Shown here piece by piece: positions 29,956 to 35,310 of a stretch of 35,310 bases of DNA. Position numbers and translations under genes: made by a program. The first letter of the stretch is position 1. Each line of letters opens with the position of its first letter. The stretch comes from an uncultured Lachnospiraceae bacterium (GTDB lineage Bacteria > Bacillota > Clostridia > Lachnospirales > Lachnospiraceae), in NCBI GenBank assembly GCA_900318375.1, contig ONKG01000060.1:1-35310 (forward strand), given 5' to 3'. The notes below the pieces were generated by a model. That model ran no database searches, had not been told where the DNA came from, and was given only the letters and a program-made list of their open reading frames with translations.

Positions 29956-32463
29956 ATGGGCATCACAAAGATCAGAAAGCGCGACGGGCGTGTTGTTGAA
30001 TTTGATATTACCAAGATTGAAAACGCGATTGCAAAGGCATTCATTGCGTCCGGAGAGGTAGACGCAAGAGATGTCTCTGCGGTTTCACGCGCGATCGGTC
30101 TGCTTTTGATGAGCGGACGCGAAGAAGCGGACAAGATGCCTGAGGTCGAGGAAATCCAGGACCGCGTCGAGAGCGCTCTGATGAAGGCCGGTTATCCCAA
30201 GACGGCCAAGAGCTATATCCTTTATCGCAGCCAGCATCAGAAGGTCCGTGAGACCAAACAGACTCTGCTGGACTACAAGAAGCTGGTGGACGGCTATATC
30301 GGCGCCGAGAAAGACTGGCGTGTAAAAGAGAACTCTACGGTCACCCTCAGTGTCGGCGGTCTGATCCTGTCCAACTCGGGCGCGATCACAGCAAACTACT
30401 GGCTGACCGAGGTCTATGATGACGAGATCGCACAGGCGCACCGCAAGTGCTTTATCCATCTGCACGATCTTTCCATGCTGACAGGCTACTGTGCGGGCTG
30501 GAGCCTGAAGCAGCTGATCCAGGAAGGTCTGGGCGGCGTTCCGGGCAGGATCACATCCGCACCGGCCAAGCATCTGTGCACACTGTGCAACCAGATGGTC
30601 AACTTCCTCGGCATCATGCAGAACGAGTGGGCCGGCGCACAGGCATTCTCTTCTTTCGATACCTATCTTGCACCTTTCGTCAAGATCGATAACCTCTCCT
30701 ATAATGAGGTCCTTCAGTGCGTGCAGTCTTTCATCTACGGTGTAAACACACCTTCCAGATGGGGCACGCAGGCTCCCTTCACCAATGTCACTCTCGACTG
30801 GACTGTTCCTTCCGACATGAAGGATATGCCCGCGATCGTCGGCGGCAAGCCTCAGGATTTCACCTACGGCGACTGCAAGAAGGAAATGGATATGGTCAAC
30901 AAGGCTTTCATTGAGACCATGATCCAGGGCGATGCCAACGGCCGCGGATTCCAGTATCCGATCCCGACTTATTCCATCACAAAGGATTTTGACTGGAGTG
31001 AGACAGAGAACAACAAGCTTCTTTTCGAGATGACTGCCAAATACGGCACACCTTATTTTTCCAACTATGTCAACTCCGATATGGAGCCTTCGGATGTCCG
31101 CTCCATGTGCTGCCGTCTCCGTCTCGACCTGCGTGAGCTGCGCAAAAAGGGCGGCGGTTATTTCGGCTCCGGCGAGAGCACAGGTTCGATCGGTGTTGTC
31201 ACCCTGAACCTGCCCCGCATGGCTTATATGTCCAATAACGCCGACGAGTTCTATGCTATGCTGGACCGTTACATGGACATCGCGGCGAGATCCCTGCGTG
31301 TCAAGCGTCAGGTCATCACCCGCCTGATGAACGAGGGCCTGTATCCCTATACAAAACGCTACCTCGGAACTTTCTCCAATCATTTCTCCACGATCGGCAT
31401 CGTCGGTATGAACGAGGCGATCGAGAATGCGGCGTGGGTTCCCGGCGATATCACCGGCCGTCAGGGACACAACTTCGCCATGGAGGTCCTGCAGCATATG
31501 CGTGACCGTCTCTCTGATTACCAGGAGAGGTACGGTGACCTCTATAACCTTGAGGCGACCCCTGCGGAGTCCACGACTTATCGTTTCGCCAAGCACGACA
31601 CCGAGGAGTTCCCCAGGATTGTCACCGCGGAGAAAAACGGCGGCGCTCCCTACTACACCAACAGCACGCACCTTCCCGTCGGCTATACAGACGACATTTT
31701 CGATGCTCTGGAGATGGAGGACGACATGCAGACCATGTATACCTCCGGCACAGTTTTCCACGGCTTCCTGGGCCAGGAGCTTCCGGACTGGCGCGCAGCA
31801 GGTACTCTGGTCAGAAAGATCGCAGAGAACTTCCGCCTGCCTTATTACACCCTGTCCCCGACCTACTCGGTCTGCGTGAACCACGGTTATATCTCCGGCA
31901 AGCATTTCGAGTGCCCTTACTGCGGCAAGGATGCGGAAGTATATTCCCGTATCACCGGCTACTATCGTCCGGTCCGCAATTGGAACGACGGCAAGGTTTC
32001 CGAGTTTAAGAACCGCCGCACTTATGCGGAGAAAAAGATGTCCAAGCCGATCCGCGGTCTCGCCGGAAAGGGCGGCATCAACGGACAGGCGTGGGCGGCA
32101 CAGGAGCGCAGGATGGCCCAGGCTTTCGCGGCTTCTCCCGTGACCGGCACGACTGCGGCCATGAACTCTATTGAGACAGCGGCAGCGAAAAAAGAGCCCG
32201 CCGGTTTTTCAGAAGCGACGGCAGTTCTCGTTGCCACAACGACCTGCCCCAACTGCGGTGCGGCAAAGAAGATGCTTGATAAAGCCGGTGTCAGTTATCA
32301 GGTGGTCTACGCGGATAACGAGGACGGTGCGGCTTTCGCGGAGCAGAACAATATCATCCAGGCACCGACCCTGCTGATCCCTGTGGAAGGCGGATACCAC
32401 AAATACACCAATATCGGCGAGATCTCCGCTTTCACCAAGAAAAGAGCCATGATCATGGCATGA
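29956..32463 (+). CDS. nrdD: Anaerobic ribonucleoside-triphosphate reductase with C-terminal redoxin domain
   Basis: An 835-aa protein from ATG 29956 (AAGGAG 8-9 nt upstream; a TTG at 29920 is the alternative). An ATP-cone lies at about 1-90 (ITKIRKRDGRVVEFD), the allosteric dATP/ATP site. The catalytic barrel includes RSMCCRLRLDLRE and STGSIGVVTLNLPR. A C-terminal zinc site (SVCVNHGYISG, FECPYCG) and the glycyl-radical segment SRITGYYRP (Gly668) follow. Beyond the usual end is an about 80-aa glutaredoxin/NrdH-like domain with CPNC at 764-767 and APTLLIP, containing the cis-Pro. Class III enzymes reduce NTPs to dNTPs without oxygen; some use formate, others a thioredoxin/glutaredoxin. The fused redoxin suggests the latter here (inference). 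Codons are strongly C-ending, suggesting high expression. Regulation is likely by NrdR and possibly the structured leader. A terminator follows. Confidence 0.95.
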   Translation: MGITKIRKRDGRVVEFDITKIENAIAKAFIASGEVDARDVSAVSRAIGLLLMSGREEADKMPEVEEIQDRVESALMKAGYPKTAKSYILYRSQHQKVRETKQTLLDYKKLVDGYIGAEKDWRVKENSTVTLSVGGLILSNSGAITANYWLTEVYDDEIAQAHRKCFIHLHDLSMLTGYCAGWSLKQLIQEGLGGVPGRITSAPAKHLCTLCNQMVNFLGIMQNEWAGAQAFSSFDTYLAPFVKIDNLSYNEVLQCVQSFIYGVNTPSRWGTQAPFTNVTLDWTVPSDMKDMPAIVGGKPQDFTYGDCKKEMDMVNKAFIETMIQGDANGRGFQYPIPTYSITKDFDWSETENNKLLFEMTAKYGTPYFSNYVNSDMEPSDVRSMCCRLRLDLRELRKKGGGYFGSGESTGSIGVVTLNLPRMAYMSNNADEFYAMLDRYMDIAARSLRVKRQVITRLMNEGLYPYTKRYLGTFSNHFSTIGIVGMNEAIENAAWVPGDITGRQGHNFAMEVLQHMRDRLSDYQERYGDLYNLEATPAESTTYRFAKHDTEEFPRIVTAEKNGGAPYYTNSTHLPVGYTDDIFDALEMEDDMQTMYTSGTVFHGFLGQELPDWRAAGTLVRKIAENFRLPYYTLSPTYSVCVNHGYISGKHFECPYCGKDAEVYSRITGYYRPVRNWNDGKVSEFKNRRTYAEKKMSKPIRGLAGKGGINGQAWAAQERRMAQAFAASPVTGTTAAMNSIETAAAKKEPAGFSEATAVLVATTTCPNCGAAKKMLDKAGVSYQVVYADNEDGAAFAEQNNIIQAPTLLIPVEGGYHKYTNIGEISAFTKKRAMIMA

Positions 32464-32517
32464 TCTGACTGCAAACCTTTTCGTTTTCCGGGCCGGAGAT
32501 CAATGTATAAAAAAGAA

Positions 32518-32555
32518 CAGCGTACACGTCCGTTCGGGCGGGTACGCTGTTTTTT
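32518..32555 (+). terminator. Terminator after nrdD
   Basis: ACAGCGTAC (32518-32526) pairs with GTACGCTGT (32542-32550), with inner CCG/CGG pairing, followed by six T. Confidence 0.93.
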
Positions 32556-32617
32556 CTGCTTTCTATTATATTTTTTTCTGCTTTTTCTGTTTTTCTGTTC
32601 TTTTGTTTTTCTGTTTT
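32549..32617. repeat. TTTTTCTG microrepeat tract
   Basis: TTTTTCTG and close variants (TTTTTTCTGC, TTTTGTTTTTCTG) recur at least five times between the nrdD terminator and the end of the convergent MgtC-like gene. On the minus strand this is a CAGAAAAA tract. Confidence 0.75.
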
Positions 32618-32673
32618 GCAGCTGCAGACCTGCGGCCATGGCCAGGCGGCATTAAACATGTAAGAGGTTCTGT

Positions 32674-33423
32674 CTAACTCTGCATATAGAGGGAACTTGT
32701 GCTGACAGAAATGACTGTATCCCCCTGTTCCTCGGCAAATTTCCTGACTTCGATATATCCGAGATCCTGTTTGCGCCTGATGATCAGGTCATATTCAGTG
32801 GTTCCGTTCTGGATGTTGCGTGTGACCCTGCTGTTGGTCACCTGCGCATTCCATTTTTTCAGCTGCTCGTGAAGAACATTCTCAAATCCGTGGTTGCTCT
32901 TGACAACGAACACCAGATGGTTGCCCCCGTGTATATCGGAACCTATGGGGAGGCGGTACATCACATACTGGAGGATCCAGAGAAGGACGACGCAGAAGGC
33001 GACCGGGATGTACATTCCGGCACCGATGGCGAGTCCGAAGCCCGAAGTCATCCAGATTCCTGCGGCAGTTGTCAGTCCTCTGATATTACTGCCGACTTTG
33101 AAGATGACACCTGCACACAGAAAGCTTATGCCGCTGACGACCTGGGATGCGATTCGTGAGGAGTCTGCGCCTTTTGTACCCAGAAGTGCCTCGCCTGCCG
33201 GACCGGCCAGATCCGCAAAACCGTATTTGGAGACCAGCATGAGAAGGGTAGCTGCTATGCAGACCAGGATGTGGGTCCTGATGCCGGCTTCCTTGAAACG
33301 GTGGCTGCGCTCCATTCCCACCAGCCCGCCGACGATGAAGGCGAGAATAAGGCGCAGGCAGAAATCGATATTCTGCCCCAGCGAAAAATTCATATTATAG
33401 ATATAGGAAAGTGTATGTGCCAT
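32674..33423 (-). CDS. MgtC/SapB-family membrane protein
   Basis: A 249-aa protein; GAGGTGA lies 6 nt before the ATG. The N-terminal 150 residues contain about five membrane helices with the family signatures RLILAFIVGGLVGMERSHRFKEAGIRTHILV and SGISFLCAGVIFKVGSNIRGLTTAAGIWMTSGFGLAIGAG. The C-terminal about 85 residues (HLVFVVKSNHGFENVLHEQL) form the soluble ACT-like domain common in longer members. MgtC-type proteins are linked to growth at low Mg2+ and membrane-potential control in pathogens; in Firmicutes the role is less clear and Mg transport itself is doubtful. It lies 68 nt downstream of the methyltransferase-like gene and probably shares its transcript. No Mg-sensing leader is seen. 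Confidence 0.92.
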   Translation of the reverse strand: MAHTLSYIYNMNFSLGQNIDFCLRLILAFIVGGLVGMERSHRFKEAGIRTHILVCIAATLLMLVSKYGFADLAGPAGEALLGTKGADSSRIASQVVSGISFLCAGVIFKVGSNIRGLTTAAGIWMTSGFGLAIGAGMYIPVAFCVVLLWILQYVMYRLPIGSDIHGGNHLVFVVKSNHGFENVLHEQLKKWNAQVTNSRVTRNIQNGTTEYDLIIRRKQDLGYIEVRKFAEEQGDTVISVSTSSLYMQS

Positions 33424-33491
33424 GGTGTCACCTCACACGTTAACTGATAGATGAATGAATCCTGATCATTCCTGGAAGGCATTGTCAGGAC

Positions 33492-34487
33492 TTACAGTTC
33501 GGTTTCGCTCCAGTCGTCATTCAGGGTCAGTTCATGCCATGAGATGTTACTGTCGGCGGCTTTCTGGCGATGGAGTTCGCCGACCATATGGCGGAGGACT
33601 TTCTGTCGGTCCTCTGTGTGAAAACGCCTGAGATAAGGGACATCTCCCTGGACGTCTGTGAAATAGTAAATGACATTCGGGCGGTTTGCCGAGGAGTAGA
33701 GGGCAAGTTTTCCCATAAGGTCTTCTCCCTGGTAAATGTGATATCCGCGAATGAGACCGGAGAGATCCGCCTGGAGGAGGATTTCCGCATCGTGCCCCTG
33801 CAGCTCGACTTCTGCTGTGTTCATCCTGTCGAGGGAGAAGTTGAGATTTCCCGCTATGAGAGAGCTGATCTCGGAGCGCGCTCCGGCTTCTGCCCTTATT
33901 GCCTGCAGAGTCAGGGATTTTCCCTCTTCACGGCAGTGGATTTGGCGGATGAAAGCCGGATCGATCTGCATTTCCTCTGAAGCCAGAGCGAAGCAATATC
34001 CCAGGAGGTGTTCATCGTGCCCGGAGCGGACCAGATTGAACAGGGTCCCGCCCTTGCGCAGATGTCTGCGAAGAATGGCTGCACCGTTTTCATAATAATC
34101 CATCAGGAGAGAAACGCGTTTCAGATATAGTGTGCCGCGTTCAATTGCCGGATAGGGTTTGTCCCCGTGGATCCAGCTGCTGCCTGTCTCCGCGGCGGGA
34201 CACAGGGGCTCTTCCGGGAAACAGACGACAGTATCAAAAAGGCCGCCCTGATAGGTTTCAATGCGGTCCCGGATCACGAGAGGTCCCCTCAGGTCCTTGT
34301 CCGAAAGATCTGCCCCCTGATCGGTCAGATACACGATCGAAGATTCGGGAAACAGGTGTGAAAGATGAACTGCGATCCGGAGATCAATACCGGCACAGAG
34401 AATTTTGCGTCCAAAGGCGTCCCGGTTTTTATCAAGCCAGGCGGTTATTTTTTCGTTGACGTTGTTGATGATGGGTCTCTCGGACAT
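33492..34487 (-). CDS. Unrecognised protein with a methyltransferase-like Rossmann layout
   Basis: A 331-aa protein from ATG 34487 (AAAGGAAA upstream); an Arg-rich extension to 34691 is open but looks non-coding. Residues about 25-190 follow the strand order of a class I SAM-dependent methyltransferase: RKILCAGIDLRIAVHLSHLFP in the place of motif I, SSIVYLTDQ as strand 2 ending in Asp, LFDTVVCFPEEP as strand 4, LRRHLRKGGTLFNLV as helix and strand 5. The glycine-rich GxGxG is not clean (CAGID), so cofactor binding is uncertain. The C-terminal 110 residues (GHDAEILLQADLSGLIRGYHIYQGEDLMGKLALYSSANRPNVIYYF) form a separate beta-rich domain of unknown type. It is probably soluble. It heads a likely two-gene unit with the MgtC-like gene. 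Confidence 0.7.
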   Translation of the reverse strand: MSERPIINNVNEKITAWLDKNRDAFGRKILCAGIDLRIAVHLSHLFPESSIVYLTDQGADLSDKDLRGPLVIRDRIETYQGGLFDTVVCFPEEPLCPAAETGSSWIHGDKPYPAIERGTLYLKRVSLLMDYYENGAAILRRHLRKGGTLFNLVRSGHDEHLLGYCFALASEEMQIDPAFIRQIHCREEGKSLTLQAIRAEAGARSEISSLIAGNLNFSLDRMNTAEVELQGHDAEILLQADLSGLIRGYHIYQGEDLMGKLALYSSANRPNVIYYFTDVQGDVPYLRRFHTEDRQKVLRHMVGELHRQKAADSNISWHELTLNDDWSETEL

Positions 34488-34522
34488 TATTTGGTTTCCT
34501 TTCCGGAACCGGGCGGCCTGCC

Positions 34523-34775
34523 CGGCTTTTCTTCGCTGTTTATTCTTTCCTGCGGTCATGATCCCAAAGCTGCAAATATGTATGAATAAACTACGCGCTG
34601 CTCCGCGCCGCGGGCGCTCTCGCATCGCTCCAAACATTCGGAATCCGCTCGTTTTGCGCGAAATGCGTGCGCCAAACGGCTTCTTCCTCATGTTTGGACG
34701 CTCGTCAAGGCCTCATGAGCGTTCGTGCGGGCACGACGCTCCCTCGGCTTTTCCTCACTGTTTATTCATACATAT
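34523..34775. repeat. Inverted and direct repeats bounding a GC-rich block (MITE-like)
   Basis: ATATGTATGAATAAAC (34576-34591) is perfectly inverted at 34760-34775 (GTTTATTCATACATAT), enclosing about 168 bp rich in GCGC and CTCGC words. A 23-bp direct repeat, CGGCTTTTCTTCGCTGTTTA plus TTC at 34523 and its two-mismatch copy at 34745, overlaps the right arm. The arrangement resembles a small non-autonomous mobile element or a decayed repeat. There are no transposase remnants. Confidence 0.65.
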
Positions 34776-35091
34776 TATGCACTTTTTTGAATTCTAAATC
34801 AATGCCGCGGAGGCTGGGAAGCTATATGTTGGTAGTGTACAGTTCGGCGCGCCGTCGATCAATGCCGTGCAGTCCGCTGCGTCCTCAAACAGGAACGGTT
34901 TGATGATGAGCTTTCACCGGACACATGCAGAAGTGTACCAGGCTTCAACACTACTCGATCAGGGGGGGATGGACTCGTCGGCCTGTACAAGTTAGTTTGT
35001 ATTAATTGTTTAATATTGTACATAATCAGACACATTGGTAAAAAGCATCAAAAATCAGGGGTAAAAGTATACAAAATGGAAAGGGGCAGAA

Positions 35092-35120
35092 TTGAAGTAT
35101 TTGTAAAAAAGTTATATAAT
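35092..35120 (+). promoter_or_regulatory. Promoter of the gene starting at 35234
   Basis: TTGAAG (35092-35097) and TATAAT (35115-35120) with a 17-nt spacer. The predicted leader is about 107 nt and includes two GGAGG-like elements before the ATG. Confidence 0.75.
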
Positions 35121-35233
35121 TTTGGGTAATATATACTGTTGTTAACCGTCGGGGAATTCGGTGAATTATGTATTATAAAAGAAGAAACAGTAATCGCCGG
35201 AGGAGGTAGTTGTAACAGAAAGGAGTGAGCTGT

Positions 35234-35310
35234 ATGAGTACAACGGATGCGCTGTATGAACGTTTCAAAGCGAACCTGGAAGCGGTCAACGGAGAATGTT
35301 CATTGGCAGC
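35234..35310 (+). CDS. Start of a probable LUD-domain lactate-utilisation protein (cut by window edge)
   Basis: Only 25 complete codons are visible: MSTTDALYERFKANLEAVNG then ECSLA. AAAGGAG lies 7-9 nt before the ATG. The opening 'alyeRFkanleavnGe' resembles LutC/YkgG-type LUD proteins, which with LutA/LutB oxidise L-lactate. The call is tentative because so little is present. A lactate role would fit larA about 21 kb away. Confidence 0.45.
   Translation, partial: MSTTDALYERFKANLEAVNGECSLA

Larger units (their letters stand above)
34488..35233. other. 746-nt intergenic region with long inverted repeat
   Basis: No convincing gene is seen. It contains a GC-rich block (about 34590-34745) bounded by inverted repeats, a non-coding stretch with two ATCAATGCCG words (34799, 34859), an AT-rich segment from 34990, and a good promoter at 35092. 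Short open frames here lack ribosome binding sites. Confidence 0.55.

Noticed and set aside
30085-31905. 606-aa minus-strand frame inside nrdD
   Set aside because: It is antisense to a strongly conserved enzyme with biased codons; such bias opens long antisense frames. No family features were seen.
34488-34691. N-terminal extension of the methyltransferase-like gene
   Set aside because: It is Arg-rich, runs into the inverted-repeat block, and ATG 34487 has its own ribosome binding site.
34667-34903. Small frames within the 34.5-35.0 kb spacer
   Set aside because: No ribosome binding sites; composition follows the GC-rich repeat block.

Overview
The window looks like a chromosomal segment of an anaerobic Gram-positive bacterium of the Clostridia, most plausibly a Lachnospiraceae relative. 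That is an inference from gene content: class III ribonucleotide reductase (nrdG, nrdD), a LarA-type lactate racemase, lipoproteins, choline-binding-type repeats, Ser/Thr receptor kinases, strong AGGAGG-type ribosome binding sites and roughly balanced base composition. No rRNA, tRNA, CRISPR array, transposase or phage gene was recognised. Some 26 genes are supported, one of them cut by the right edge.

Layout. (1) 1-3.1 kb: a zinc-ribbon membrane protein followed by a divergent diadenylate-cyclase-fold (DAC-like) protein. (2) 3.1-5.8 kb, minus strand: a small two-helix membrane protein, a lipoprotein whose middle is a long Lys/Glu/Ala repeat helix, and a secreted protein with two similar beta-domains. 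(3) 6.1-9.9 kb, plus strand: a membrane-anchored TPR-like protein overlapping by 4 nt a secreted EndA-type DNA/RNA nuclease. (4) 10.1-12.6 kb, minus strand: a large lipoprotein ending in a GH114/TM1410-like domain. (5) 13.1-15.65 kb: larA with a Cys-containing XRE-type regulator, then two small overlapping genes. (6) 15.9-20.7 kb: a transmembrane Ser/Thr kinase with MucBP-like repeats and a C-type-lectin-like domain, an unrecognised 424-aa protein, a small basic protein, and an SH3-like peptide with a double-glycine leader. (7) 21-27.5 kb: an ArAE/FUSC-type membrane protein fused to a degenerate HAD domain, a rhomboid protease, a second transmembrane kinase with an LRR ectodomain, and a secreted C39-like protein with choline-binding-type repeats. 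(8) 27.8-32.5 kb: a YunG-HAD fusion, nrdG, and a nrdD with a C-terminal redoxin. (9) 32.7-35.3 kb: an MgtC/SapB protein, a methyltransferase-like protein, a long intergenic region with a large inverted repeat, and the start of a probable lactate-utilisation (LUD) gene.

How it fits together. The most striking theme is the cell envelope. Two kinases share an N-terminal extension and an N-lobe insertion, but carry different predicted extracellular recognition modules: a lectin fold with intact QPD and WND sugar/calcium motifs in one, internalin-like LRRs in the other. Around them lie secreted or surface proteins (C39-like protein, GG-leader SH3 peptide, rhomboid). I read this as a possible contact or glycan sensing island, which is a hypothesis. 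Metabolic genes (larA, nrdDG, LUD) are interspersed. Almost every gene junction carries its own unrelated short tandem repeat, which is unusual.
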